From: Chondrus crispus
Taxonomy: Eukaryota > Rhodophyta > Florideophyceae > Gigartinales > Gigartinaceae
Reading direction: 5' to 3'
DNA length: 64,000 nucleotides
Assembly (NCBI RefSeq): GCF_000350225.1
Contig: NW_005178942.1
Coordinates: 561,272-625,271 of the forward strand
In this document: positions 43,148 to 54,290 of the stretch, one piece after another
Numbering within the stretch: position 1 is the stretch's first letter
Layout of the letters: each line of letters opens with the position of its first letter
Position numbers and translations under genes: made by a program
Notes under the pieces: model-generated
The model's database searches: none
What the model was told of the DNA's origin: nothing
The model's input: the letters and a program-made list of their open reading frames with translations, nothing else

Positions 43148-45256
43148 CTAGCGTGGTGCTCTCTGTGACTCTATGCTCGTTTTGACCTCCTCCAATTTAT
43201 CCCTTGCTTTTTCGATGTGGGCAATTCCCTCCTTGAATTGGTCGAGAAGGTCGGAGTTGTTTTCGGGAAGAACAAGCCTAATGGCAGCAAGATCATTTAG
43301 ATGACGTTGCATTTGAACAAGTTTCTTGACATTGGCGGCATAGCTCGCAGGTAATTCTTCGGTAATGTTTGAGAGCTCATCTTCATGTCCTTCATATTCC
43401 GACGCCGACGGCAACGGTGATGGGGGTGATACACCTCCGCCCTGACAGTTTTTAGTACTGTGTGACTCCCCAGATTGTTGTGTTTGTTCCAGTATCCCTT
43501 GTTGGGTTTCACGGTTTTGTGGAGATGCGGTTCCAAGTGACGTTTTTGGAGTAGACATTGTCAGATCATGCGACGATGTATCACGTCCTGTTTCCGTTGT
43601 TGCTGGTTGTCTTTCTTCCACATCCACAGCCTCGTGATTACGACGCAGAACGAGAGGAAGGGGAAGGGGAACATGATCAACCAACACAGGTTCTACATCG
43701 TCATCATCTTGTACAGTATCACGTCGGGTTTCCGTTGTTGCTGGTTGTCTGTCTTCCATATCCACATCATCATCTTGTACAGTATCACGGAAAATTTTCG
43801 TTGTTGCTGGTTGTATTTCTTCCACATCCACAGCCTCTTGATTACGACGCGGAACGGGAGGAAGGGGAAGGGGAACATGATCAACCAACACAGGATCTAC
43901 ATCTTCATCATCTTGTACAGCTTCTCTCTGCCTTTTTGGGAGTCGAAGAGGAGGTATAACCTCGTATCTGCGTCTGTGGGAGCTGCGCCGCGATTGTGTT
44001 ATACCTGGTGCTTTCTGTGCCCTAGTATGGGGGCGTGTTCGTGGTGCAGGTGTAGGTGCAGATTCAGGTCTAGCGATTGCTTGGCTGTCTGAGAAACTTT
44101 GGAGTTGCTCTTCAGACACTACCTGCACAACCCTTGCAGGGCGGTTTGTCAGTTCGTCTCCAACCTTTTGTGCTATGTGACTCATTACGACGGACGGGTC
44201 GGAGGAGATCGTCATCATCCGTCGAACGCGTTGTAAACGTGCTTCTCTAGCGTATCCCGTAGTCGCGGATACATTGTGCTTGATACACAAGTCCTTCCAT
44301 TGGCATGCAATTTTCGCAGCAATTTCATCCTTGTTTTCCTTCGACAGGGCGATGATATCGTCCAGGGTTTTCCGTCCATCAGCATCGCCTGGATCAGTCC
44401 ACAGAGCAATGTTGGCCAATGTGACGTCTTCCCACTGTAGATTCAAGTTCTTTCCAAGATGATCGAAGAAGCATTCCGAAATAGATACTGTCTTAAACCA
44501 ACTTCTCGCTAGAAAACGGTTCTGCCGAAACGTAAAGATGCTTTGCTTGCGATTGTGCAGTTTGCGCATGACAGGTAACCCATTTCTCGTCTTACAAACT
44601 TTTCTAATAGCAGCGACGCGAGTAGCACCAGAAGCATGAGGATAGAAAAGAAAATCTTCCGTCCCATTCTCGTTGCTCTTCGCTACAAAGAAGTGCTTGC
44701 CGTAAAGGGCCTCACCAATGACATCCTGAGTTAGTTGTCGTGGTTGCCCATTTCGAAGTAACCCGAGTTTCTTGTCAACGATTGCCTGGATAGTCGGTAG
44801 CATTCCCTTAAACTTCTCGCATTGCTCGATGAGAGGGATGATTCTTCGAGCCGGCTGTTTGACACGAATCCTCACAGATGCTAGCCAAATGCTGTTTCCA
44901 TCCACCTCCATGTCATGTGGAAGGTATCCAACTCGTGCCATGATGAAGGACTGGGATAACATCTGAGCAACACGGACGCGATGATTACCTTCTATAATGT
45001 GGTACAGTCCACGCCAGTGTAAAGCGTCAACAGGCTCGTGATCTGACACGCCTCCGACAGATGAAAGCAATAGGCGATTTAGATTGCTCATATCTACCTT
45101 GCGTCTAACACAGGTAAGAACGCAATGACTTGTTCGAATTAGCTCGCTTTTCGCGCCTCTCACGTACATGGCTTTCACACAATTTTCGATGACAGCGAGA
45201 TCTGGTAATTGTGATACAGCGTTGTTCGTCATTACGACGTCTTCTTGTGAGCCCAT
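43148..45256 (-). CDS. ParB-like DNA-binding protein with coiled coil
   Basis: 702 residues from the ATG at 45256 (MGSQEDVVMTNN). The frame is open further upstream, but only across palindromic repeats, so that part is taken as untranslated. Residues 20-110 resemble the ParB N-terminal fold, with LYHIIEGNHRVRVAQML as the conserved EGNHR loop. A helical middle follows. The next part is a Pro/Glu/Asp-rich region with internal repeats (VLVDHVPLPLP and DVEERQPATTET appear two to three times), and a C-terminal amphipathic helix, probably a coiled coil (HIEKARDKLEEVKTSIES). ParB proteins bind palindromic sites and spread or cut DNA. The gene shares a short repeat-filled promoter region with the divergent gene at 45.9 kb. 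Confidence 0.7.
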   Translation of the reverse strand: MGSQEDVVMTNNAVSQLPDLAVIENCVKAMYVRGAKSELIRTSHCVLTCVRRKVDMSNLNRLLLSSVGGVSDHEPVDALHWRGLYHIIEGNHRVRVAQMLSQSFIMARVGYLPHDMEVDGNSIWLASVRIRVKQPARRIIPLIEQCEKFKGMLPTIQAIVDKKLGLLRNGQPRQLTQDVIGEALYGKHFFVAKSNENGTEDFLFYPHASGATRVAAIRKVCKTRNGLPVMRKLHNRKQSIFTFRQNRFLARSWFKTVSISECFFDHLGKNLNLQWEDVTLANIALWTDPGDADGRKTLDDIIALSKENKDEIAAKIACQWKDLCIKHNVSATTGYAREARLQRVRRMMTISSDPSVVMSHIAQKVGDELTNRPARVVQVVSEEQLQSFSDSQAIARPESAPTPAPRTRPHTRAQKAPGITQSRRSSHRRRYEVIPPLRLPKRQREAVQDDEDVDPVLVDHVPLPLPPVPRRNQEAVDVEEIQPATTKIFRDTVQDDDVDMEDRQPATTETRRDTVQDDDDVEPVLVDHVPLPLPLVLRRNHEAVDVEERQPATTETGRDTSSHDLTMSTPKTSLGTASPQNRETQQGILEQTQQSGESHSTKNCQGGGVSPPSPLPSASEYEGHEDELSNITEELPASYAANVKKLVQMQRHLNDLAAIRLVLPENNSDLLDQFKEGIAHIEKARDKLEEVKTSIESQRAPR

Positions 45257-45364
45257 AGTATAGCCGCTCTGCTTGTGGAGAGATCGGAAGTCACGAAGGC
45301 GCGGGTGGAAAGGTGCATGCAGGGCTGGAAGCGTTTGGTTGTTGGTGCAAATGTTTATTAAACT

Positions 45365-45745
45365 GTTCAAGTGCATGCACCTTTTTGTGCGTTCTGTAAT
45401 GCTCTGCCCACGTCCCTTCTGGATGGTATGATAAACGCACAAAAAGGTGCATGCACCTTTTTGTGCGTTTTCTGTAATGCTACGTTTTCTGTAATGCTCT
45501 GCCCCGTACCTTCTGGATGGTATGATAAACGCACAAAAAGGTGCATGCACCTTTTTGTGCGTTTTCTGTAATGCTACGTTTTCTGTAATGCTCTGCCCCG
45601 TACCTTCTGGATGGTATGATAAACGCACAAAAAGGTGCATGCACCTTTTTGTGCGTTTTCTGTAATGCTCTGCCCCCGTACCTTCTAGACGGTATTGGTA
45701 TGATAACACCATCCAAAAGCTGCATGCACCTTTTTGTGCGTTCTG
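45365..45745. repeat. Divergent promoter array of 32-bp palindromes
   Basis: Perfect 32-bp palindromes centred on GGTGCATGCACC, with AAAAA/TTTTT shoulders and GTGCG ends, lie at 45436-45467, 45530-45561 and 45624-45655. Half copies stand at both edges. The period is 93-94 bp. Lying between two divergent genes, they look like operator sites. The core survives in the ParB fragment at 2.6 kb. Confidence 0.85.
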
Positions 45746-45782
45746 TGTCCAAAACCTGCGTTTTTAACACTGGGGGCTGGTG

Positions 45783-45792
45783 TATATATATT
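45783..45792 (+). promoter_or_regulatory. Candidate TATA box of 45.9 kb gene
   Basis: TATATATATT, about 95 bases before the ATG at 45880 and about 40 bases past the last palindrome half-site. Confidence 0.45.
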
Positions 45793-45879
45793 AGGCCAGC
45801 TGCCCTGTGGGAACCTTTCACACCTCTCCACAGCTCAACGATTTTCCACATATTTTCATCTTCCTCACGAAGGCAAGCG

Positions 45880-47612
45880 ATGCAGTCGATCTCCCTACCA
45901 CCAATCTCCCCCATTCGGGGATCATTGCCGGCCTCCGTCCCTGAATCATCTGTCAGAAATCACCTCACCACGTGCGGTCCAGATTTGTTTGGAAAGTCAA
46001 TGAAATTTTCAGCGAAAGAGCTTCTAGACTCACCCCACTGTCGTTTCGTATCAACTCCTGCTGCTCTAAAAGAAGAAAGAGAACGACAAGGGCCGCTTGA
46101 TCAACACCATGAATTGTCGTTTGTAGAACCCATTAATGTATATCACATTTCTTGGCGTTCTGGAACTACCAGAGACATTGTCTATGACGAGCACAACTGG
46201 GGGCTGTTTCCGATTCTGTGGACAGAGCAGTACGAGACACTGGTTTCGTCCTGGGAAAATGGACGGAGCTGAAGACTATTGAAGAAGGGATTGAAGAAAA
46301 AGAATCACTTGCATTGAAGAAAGCTCGCGACATTCTGCAGCAACAGCGATTACATCTTCTCATCGATGAAATTCAAGTTTCAATGGGTCATTTTGTTTAT
46401 TCAACTCTATCGCACAACGAGATTTCCGTACACTCAAAACTCGCAAGTCAACTCGAGAACCTTGCCTCTTTTGTGAGGGCCCTGTGTCCGAGATATGTAC
46501 TAGCCGATATTCATGTGTTGGAGCTTTCCGAATCTACTTGTACACCATTCTTCATAGCACCAGTATCATTGCATTGTTCATGTACTACAGTTATTTCTGT
46601 TTTCACAAGGGGGGGAGTCCTTACGGAGAATCAAGTTCAAAGATACAATGTGGAAGAAACATTTGGCAGTATTGAGCTCGGAGACATATCTCGTGTAGAA
46701 TGTGTTGAGCAGCCCCCATGCTTTACCGGTGATACGGTCAGTGTATACATGAAATTGGATGACTCAGCCCCGGTCCTGTTTCTAAAGGATGGAGGCTTTG
46801 CAATATTCGACGCAGCAAAACACTACCTCAAATTCGGTACTGGTTCTTTGAATGGAGCACTCTGCGCATTATTGCTGCGAATTTGCGATTGTGGCAACTC
46901 CAAAATCTTATCACCACCTAGTGCTGCAGAGATGAAATTTGTTTGGGAAGAGAGTATTCTGCGGTACAAAGAGTATGAGTTTTTGGCAAATGGGGTTTTG
47001 GGAGATGGAAACCAGTTCTGCCCCCTAAGCGTGCCTCGGCTCTCTCGCAAAATTCCAGAACGTTCATTGGAATCGTATGCTGGTGAAATGAACATGTCTT
47101 TACGAGAGCCTCTCCAATACGATTCGTGTGAAGGAACTGTTCACAAAGGACAGAATTTCTTTCGAAAGTCTGTGGGAACTCCAGTCTTTTTACTTACAGA
47201 AATTGTTAACCACAGAAGTGGAGACCAGTGGGAGGAGGTATGCGGCATTGCGCGAATTGCTGAAACGTCATATGACACTGCTAAATACGTCCAAGCTCAT
47301 GGACAAAAATTTGACTATCCCTACGTCCTTGTGCAAGTCGACGTATTGCGCAAGAATGTTGCACAAGTATCATTCCCTACTGCTTTTGTAGACAGCACCG
47401 GGCGGAAGGTTGAGACCATGAAAGACATCGTACCTTCAAGTGATGAGTTGTACCCATGGGATGTCTCAAGGCTACAAATCCAAGTCTTTTCTACGACAGG
47501 AATATCAGACGATGACAGGGGCTTTTCATCTGGATTGCGTCTGCCTCAACTCAGTAGCGGAATGGCGAATACGGCTCCAAGTACAAATCCCCCGTTCCTC
47601 TCGCCCGAGTAG
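45880..47612 (+). CDS. Unknown protein, one frame change
   Basis: An ATG at 45880 opens a 130-codon frame ending at 46272. A second frame, overlapping it from 46218, continues for about 460 codons to 47612. The junction shows WTEQYETLVSSWENG in the first frame and GKWTELKTIEEGIEEKE in the second, which looks like one protein with a one-base shift near 46250. Together about 570 residues. The second part has globular composition (for example FLKDGGFAIFDAAKHYLKFG and YVLVQVDVLRK) but I recognise no family. It is divergently paired with the ParB-like gene, and both are bracketed by PAL138 copies. Confidence 0.6.
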
Positions 47613-48088
47613 AGCAATAAATCCGCCCCACGCTCGTGTGCAAACCTTCCCACTCAAGAGGAAAAGAAATTGAAGAACGTCAGGTCAATGTACCAACACT
47701 CTTCATCCATACATCTTAGACCCACATCTGTTTACTTCCAGTACCATTACCGTTACATTGACAACACTTGTACAACACTTGTACTCATTTTCTTTCATCG
47801 TTAATGTTTGTTCCAGTAGATGGTTCAAGGCGTGTCTAGGCGGTCGCCTCCCCTTCTTCTTAACCTCCTTGTCAGTAGCCGTCATTCCTTCTCATGAAAC
47901 CTTTTCTAAGTGGTCGCTTTCCTCTCTTCTTTTAACCAGTCGGGACCAAGGACCAAAGAAGGTAGTTAACAGGATGTGTCACTGCTTTACACCAAACAGG
48001 GTAATCTCGGACTCTAATCGGCCGTGTCATTGCTTTACACCAAGCATACAAAAATTAATCCAAAAATTGCCTTGCCCAAAAAATGTTT
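47613..48088. repeat. Repeat module, cluster 2
   Basis: From about 47970 it matches 42725-42856, with two units of the CCGGCCGTGTCACTGC word. The first 350 bases after the gene hold nothing recognisable apart from short pieces (TGGTTCAAGGC, CTAAGTGGTCGC) shared with 48915-48985. Confidence 0.6.
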
Positions 48089-48227
48089 TGTCGTGCGACA
48101 AGATTTCCAAATGCTGTATGGGTGGCCACCCATACTGGAATCAACCTCGAAAAAATTACCAAAATATTTGTCCAGTTTTAGTATGGCTGGCCACCCATAC
48201 AGCATTTGGAAATCTTGTCGCGCGACA
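48089..48227. mobile_element. PAL138 right of the divergent gene pair
   Basis: Nearly identical to the copy at 42857 apart from TGTCGTGCGACA at its left end. Flanks match as well, so a ~270-bp direct duplication brackets the ParB-like and unknown genes. Confidence 0.8.
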
Positions 48228-48584
48228 GCCCCTTTTCCCCAGCGCAGGTGTAACACGTGTCAGAAACCCTGATAATAACCCCCTATTTAAACAAATGTAT
48301 GCTACGCGCGGCCTACACTCACACTTACTCCTCACATCTATCAACAACTCGTGCAATTTGTACTAACTAATCAATAAAAAATCGCGATCAAGGAAGGGAT
48401 TTGCGCGCTCGCTCTTAACCGGCCGTATCACTGCTGAGTCACTGCGCCAGCCCAACAGCGGTCCGCACGGTCAGCACCACGAAGGTCATCATCTCGCCTG
48501 GACACCCAGACCCTCAGCCGGGCATGTCGCTGCTTTACACTACCGACGTAAAAGAATAAATAGATTAAACCATCCAAATTTTTT

Positions 48585-48722
48585 TGTCGCGCGACAAGAT
48601 TTTCACAAGCTGTTTGGGTGGCCAGCCATACAGGAATCACCCTCCAAAACATTACCAAAAATTAATCCAGTTTTAGTATGGCTGGCCACCCTTACAGCTT
48701 CTAAAAATCTTGTCGCGCAACA
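48585..48722. mobile_element. PAL138, more diverged copy
   Basis: Inner palindromes have changed (TTTGGGTGGCCAGCC; CCACCCTTACAG) and the right end reads TGTCGCGCAACA. Preceded by the CCGGCCGTATCACTGC module at 48410-48545. Confidence 0.75.
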
Positions 48723-49228
48723 GCCCCGTCACAAGTGTGACACGTGTGGGAAGAACAAGTGATCAAATGAAGAAACATTACCTTTTTAAACCGATCCAGA
48801 ATGGACAAATTTCTCTTGTGTGGTGCCTTCTGTGATTCTATGCTCTCTTATGACTCTCTCCTCTATTAGTTACCCCCCCGTAATCACATTTTCCCTTCTT
48901 AATGTTTCTTCTCCAAAATGGTTCAAGGCCTCTCCAAGCGGCCGCGTTTCCTTCCTATTAAAGCCCACGTTAAGTGGTCGCCTTCAGGTCTTCCCTTTCA
49001 CATTTTACGGAAACAATAAGCGGTTGCAATCCTTCTTTTCGTGAATAAACGGTGCTGACCAAGCAAGGTACTCACAGACGTTTAACCGGCTGTGTCACTG
49101 CTTCCAACCACAAACGGCCCGCACCACGAAGGTATTCATCCCGGACTTCCAGGTGGCCGTGTCGCTGCTTTACACTACGGAACACTAGTACGGATATAAA
49201 ATAATTAATAAAAAATCCAACCAAGAAT

Positions 49229-49275
49229 TGTCGCACGACAAGATTTTCAGTAGCTGTATGGGTGGCAACCCATAG
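49229..49275. mobile_element. PAL138 half copy
   Basis: Only the left arm, TGTCGCACGACA through GTATGGGTGGCAACCCATA, is present. A TATA box follows within 10 bases, so the half element now forms the upstream part of a promoter. The CCGGCTGTGTCACTGC module lies at 49080-49180. Confidence 0.7.
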
Positions 49276-49284
49276 TTTTCGTGC

Positions 49285-49292
49285 TATATAAA
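49285..49292 (+). promoter_or_regulatory. Candidate TATA box of fusion B
   Basis: TATATAAA, 323 bases upstream of the ATG at 49615. The leader between contains a CCACCTCGACAACC-type short repeat (49500-49565). Confidence 0.45.
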
Positions 49293-49614
49293 CTACGTAC
49301 CTTTGTAATGGCACGGCGGGTTCAAGACCGGTTTATGTGGTCGCCTTCCCACGTTCTCAACTACTCTTTTTTAGGTGCTCACTTTTCGGTCTTACCAATC
49401 ACGTTTTCAGCGGTTGCCTTTCCTTTCTTCCGGAGAGTGAGCTTTTGGTCAACTCTCTCTCAGGTCAATTTAACGCTGGCTCAAGGATTCCAAGTTCATC
49501 CTTTCCTCACCCACCTCGACAACCACCTCGACAAACACCTCGTCGAACACCTCCACAACCACCTCAACTTCGACACCAAGGCTCTCTCATCTCGCTACAC
49601 ACCATAACTTAACC

Positions 49615-52574
49615 ATGTCTTCAAGAATTGCGTACCTCGTCAAGCATTTTCTCATCTGCAGGAGCATCTGGAACCGAACAAACGAAACTGCTTCTCGCAA
49701 GGACCAACTCTTCGTGCCGTTTTATAAATGGATCCTCACGACTCGAGAATCCAGTACAGTTGCAACGCCGAAAGAAGTTACAGACCTTCTGAATGCCATC
49801 CTTCGCAACGGAAGTCAGACCCCGCGTCACGAAGTCTACTCCACCACCGACCTGAAGAACAAGCTCTGTATCAATGCTCATGGCCAGTACTATCGCATCG
49901 CTCTCGCTGCCGATTGCGAACTAAATGAATCGGACTGTCGCGTCCGCGATTTCATCGACGCAGCCATAGAAGAAAGCGACTGGTTTAGGTTGGATGCCGT
50001 CATCTGCGGTTTCTTCACCGATTTTGGAGCCCCAAAGACCCAGTCTCTCGCGAAAGGCAATCTCCGCACTGATCCATGCACGCGATTTGAGCAGCTTGTC
50101 TTCCTTTCAGCCATTGCATACCTTTCAAAAATGTTGAAGGCTGGAAAGAGACCGCAAAGCAAAAGGCGAAAGTTGTCGGACGGCAAGGCAACAACCGACA
50201 AAGCATTCCTTGGGAAAATCTCTCCGAGCAGTCTAAAAAAACATTCACAACTGATTGGAAAAACTATTCAAGCAATAGCAAGGGCGTGGGACGCATTTGC
50301 AGTTTACCTTGGCTTTCAAAGTATTGAAGACATGGTCCTCCCTTACGTGCGTGTCAATTCTGCTCTGCAGTTTGAAGTCATTTCAAAACGCACTGATGGA
50401 TTCGCGCCTTACATACAACTTCAGCACATCAACATCGATGTCGAACCTACTCATGAGGCCCAAGACACCTTCGAGGGTGTAGTTGGTCGCCCTCATGAAT
50501 TGGACAACGCCATCAGAATATTCGCAGAAGACTTCTTCTCAGACGTCCGCGAAGCAATAAGCTCGACTGATTTATACACCCGCTCACAAAATTCCGAATG
50601 GGGACATATGGATCGTTTCAAGATTCCACCTGGAGGAGTTGTACCATCTCGATTCCAACTCCTCTCCTCCACATTGGTACAGAAGATTCGGTCCACAATG
50701 CCCCAGGCGACTGGAGACGACGCAATGGATATTGATGAAGCTAGTGCCAGGCCGTCAAATCCTCTGCAAACCAAGCCACGTTCATGTTCACCGCCCGCAG
50801 ACGACTACACAATTGCCGAACTCCCAGAGATTACAGATCAAGAGATGAAAAAGAAATGGGCTACTCTAGAGCAGGAAATGACGCCCTTCTTGAGGATGCA
50901 CGATGTTCCCTTTGAGGAAATACAAGATACTGAGGAGAGCTTCGGTTGCACGTCTCCAATACTAGGAAAAGTCCAGCTGCTCCTCACAGATCCTCCGTTC
51001 AACATTAGAAGATTGGCAGGATCCAGGAACGCAACGTACGACGACCTTACTGAAGATCAAATGAAAATGGTCGTCGAGAGAGCCGCCCGTCTCCTTCGTG
51101 CAGGAGGGCATGCAGTCATTTACTGCAGTATCCAACAGTTCAGCCTCTGGGAAAAGCACTTCAACGATCACAAGACCGACCGTAACACCCAAGCTGAGCG
51201 ACCGACTTTTGATGTCGATTCAGTTCCAATTATCTTTACCAAGCACCTGTCAGCTCGAAACGGTGCCTCATAAGGTCTTCCAATACACTGTCGTCTATTG
51301 CCGAGTTTGCAGTTCATTTAACGAAACTGGGACCGTCTCAAGCAGAAAAAAGAGAAATGGTCAATTACAAGAACTTCAACTACGTCGCTTCAACCTATCC
51401 AGCTTATCGAAATGTAATTGACAACTGCAAGGGGCTTCTTCCTTCCGAATCCGTTCGAGTTCAGAAGTCTGACAACTCTGGAACGGCAGACCTTCGGCCG
51501 GAGCAAAAACCTCTAAGTGTGCTCAAAGAACTCATCAGCCGATTTTCTCAGCCAGGTGACATCGTCGTGGACCTGTTTTCTGGAACGTTCGCAACTGCTA
51601 TAGCCTGCTTCGACTTGCCCAAACATCGCCAATTCGTTGGATGCGAAAGGGACAGTATCTGTTACAGCCATGCCTCCAAGCATGTTTTCAAATGCATTGC
51701 ACGCATCATTTCCGAACGCAAAACGGATGTGCCTTTCTCCCCCGAACTTCTGGACGCCGCTTTGTACGTCAACGACTACGACAAGAGTTACAGGTTGCCT
51801 TCTGATCCTCGATGGAAATCTCCAAAAGGCATGCCTCAATATCAAATCCTTCCGCAACACTTGCTAGCACATATCGCTGCCGAATGGAATAATCCCGAGT
51901 TCCTTGTGCGTTGCCTAAAAAAACCAGTGCACAAGTGGACTCGCGAATTTCGTGGACTGTTGGAGCAAACGGACCCCAAGACTCTTATGATCACCGATTA
52001 CACCAATGCAGGTGTTTTTCTTGCTCCGTCGACAATCAAACATGAAAGAGCTGGAATGGGCGTCTTTGCTTCCAGGACGTTCGCGAAGGGCGACAAAATC
52101 TGCTCTTTCTTCGGTACACTCATTTACCATGACTTGGCATCCCGCAAGGAAGTTCATAAGACGTACGGTGAAGGTATCTTAAGTGTCACGGTCAAGCGCT
52201 TCAACAAGTACAGCATCCAGATTAGGATCGAGGGTCATGCCTTCAACAACATCAAGGGGAGGTCGCAAGGAAAGAAGCCCATATTTGTCACTCCAGCCCC
52301 ATTTTGCGTTGGGGGATACATCAACGACATGAGATATCATCCCGACGACGAAGAATACGATTTATTTCTTAATAGCACACGCGGCAATGCTGGTAACGAG
52401 ACAATGGGTAATATTCGCAAGGCGAATGCTAGGTTTACCCAGTCGAAGCCTGTTCACCACCCCTCCCAGCTAACAGATACAGATCTCATCTACATAGAAG
52501 CCGACGAACTCATCAATCCTGGCGCTGAGATATTCGTACACTACAGTGAGAATTCACCATTCGTCCATGAATAG
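49615..52574 (+). CDS. DNA amino-methyltransferase-SET fusion B, frame change
   Basis: ATG at 49615 (AACCATGTC). The first frame (552 codons) holds the N-terminal region (VYLGFQSIEDM, FEVISKRTDGFAP) and motif IV LLLTDPPFNI. It stops at 51273. Homology to fusion A resumes in another frame from about 51256, with IAEFAVH then MVNYKNFNYV, motif I VVDLFSGTFATAIA, and SET blocks GMGVFASRTF, CVGGYINDMRYHP and INPGAEIFVHY. Residue counts match fusion A if one base is missing near 51255, so this is either a recent mutation or an assembly error. The SET end has HY where fusion A has DY, and motif I has DLFSG for DPFAG. The opposite strand orientation to fusion A and divergence show an old duplication. 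Confidence 0.8.
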
Positions 52575-53042
52575 CTTGTAAACAACAATTTTGCCTAGTT
52601 TCTATTGATGAATTCCAAACCTTGTCGTCACTCAATCCGTCGATGGGATCGTCGTCGAACCCCGCGTCCTTAGGACGTGATCGTAGAACACGGCAATGTT
52701 ATTTTGCAAGAGACCATTGTCAACAGGCGAGAGGATTCTGATGATCACTCTTGTTTATTTGTAGTCTCTGAACGTAATATAGATCGTTGCGAGCGCAATG
52801 TCGTTTGTTTACTGGCTGCAGTTTTCGTAATGACTAATGCAACGTCTAGTAACACTTGCCTTGCATAAACCGTGCCTGACCTTATTCCTCGGTCATCCGT
52901 TCTGAGGGTAGAATTTGTCCCTCCTTGAGATAAAGACCGGTAGGGACACGTAGAGACAGCGGCAATAATGCAATGTCTTACTCATGGTTCACCACGGGTA
53001 AGACATTGCGTTTGGGTCCACACGTGTACTACATTCTGTGTT
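52575..53042. repeat. 3' flank with CACGTG cluster
   Basis: A lone GCGTCCTTAGGACGT word at about 52665 recalls the REP-A core. From 52965 the CACGTG/ACATTGC short units appear, leading into the next PAL138 copy. No gene is supported. Confidence 0.5.
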
Positions 53043-53180
53043 TGTCGCGCAACAAGATCGACAAAAGCTGTATGGGTGGCCACCCATACCAGAATCAACC
53101 TCTAAAAATTTAACAAAAAATAATCTAGTTCCAGTATGGCTGGCCACCCATACAGCTTTGGGAAATCTTGTCGCGCGACG
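53043..53180. mobile_element. PAL138 right of fusion B
   Basis: Left end TGTCGCGCAACA, right end TGTCGCGCGACG followed by GCCATTA, like the copies around the RING gene. Confidence 0.8.
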
Positions 53181-53224
53181 GCCATTAACATGTCATACCA
53201 AAGAAACTTGCTTGCGCAGGCCTG

Positions 53225-53505
53225 CGCGGTATACCTCCATATTTTATACAGCAATGACGATGTCGTACGACACCCCCTGCCGGCCTGTGATCAGTGGCCA
53301 CTGATCACAGCTCCCCACTGATCACAGCTCCCAACCCTCAAAAATTGCAAACAAATTTTGCAAATTTTATACAGCAATGACGATGTCGTCCGACACCCCC
53401 GGCCAGCCTGTGATCAGTGGCCACTGATCACAGAACACAACCCCTTTGATTGACGGTGTGGTAGCGTAAGGCAAGGTTCTTGTTGTATTTGCAGAGATTT
53501 CCTTG
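53225..53505. repeat. GATC-rich palindrome cluster 3
   Basis: Two palindromes near 53284-53332 and 53408-53433. The block continues to GGTGTGGTAGCGTAAGGC and TGTATTTGCAGAGATTT and is duplicated at 60190-60465. Confidence 0.8.
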
Positions 53506-53878
53506 GCTGACGCATCGCACACAACCCGTCTAGTTTTTCCACGCCTTGCAATCGAAGGAGGTGGTTGCGGAAGAGGTATTGGTAAGAGGCGCTACCGCAG
53601 TAATGTGAAGATATACCTGGTGGGAGATCTGGGAAGGCTGTGGGCACTACCATCGCGTGATACCCGTATTTCCAGAACCGAGCTTTATCGCGTCGCAAAT
53701 ATGTCTTCTGCACACGGCGAAGGAGAGTTGCCTCCGGCGCGCAAAGGCAAACGTTACGCTTTTGGGTGTGCGTGTCAGATATGCGGGCTACTTTTCGTTA
53801 GTAATGGCTGTGAAGATAAACTGGATCTATAGTACTTCTCACAACTTTCTCACAACTATGGATTTTCATTTACTATCT
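53506..53878. other. Possible short coding, not recognised
   Basis: A + frame from 53503 to 53832 has plausible composition (NVKIYLVGDLGRLWALPSRD) but no start context, no domain and no relative in the window. Confidence 0.25.
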
Positions 53879-54190
53879 TCAATTGCTTGCATGATTTGGC
53901 ATAATCACGGAAGCGCAAGTCTTCGCTTCCGCACAGAACACCTCGTATATCGGCGGAAGATCATCTTGAATGGCCTCTTCCAAAACGGGCGTAGAGTATC
54001 CACCGTCGGGATGCGCTGCTAGAAGAAGGTTCATGGCTGCCCGACAAATTCCTGCGCTCCTCGGTTGGTCCGCGCTGATCACCTCTCCTTCTGCAAGCAG
54101 TCGGGCCCGAGACTCAAGGACAGAGTCTATGTAGACGGAACGATATTGGAAGAAGAGTTGCTTGCCGGTCAAGGGATATCGAACGCCAGG
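53879..54190 (-). CDS. Small unknown open frame
   Basis: About 100 codons on the complement, with no ATG at the beginning of the open stretch. The translation (QLFFQYRSVYIDSVLESRAR; AAMNLLLAAHPDGGY) looks like a folded protein. It lies 100 bases downstream of the gene at 54.3-54.9 kb on the same strand, so it may be its last exon or a truncated gene. No family recognised. Confidence 0.35.
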   Translation of the reverse strand, partial: PGVRYPLTGKQLFFQYRSVYIDSVLESRARLLAEGEVISADQPRSAGICRAAMNLLLAAHPDGGYSTPVLEEAIQDDLPPIYEVFCAEAKTCASVIMPNHASN

Positions 54191-54290
54191 ATATAACTAG
54201 TTACTAGACCGTGCAACCAATAGTATGCGAAATGATGAGCCAGATCGTGTTTATTCCCAACAGACCTACTACATGAATTTCATCCAATTC

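Noticed and set aside
43148-45712. Longer ParB-like protein starting upstream of 45256
   Set aside because: The extra ~150 codons translate palindromic repeats and begin at a non-ATG codon; the related fragment at 2.6 kb shows the same region as non-coding-like DNA.
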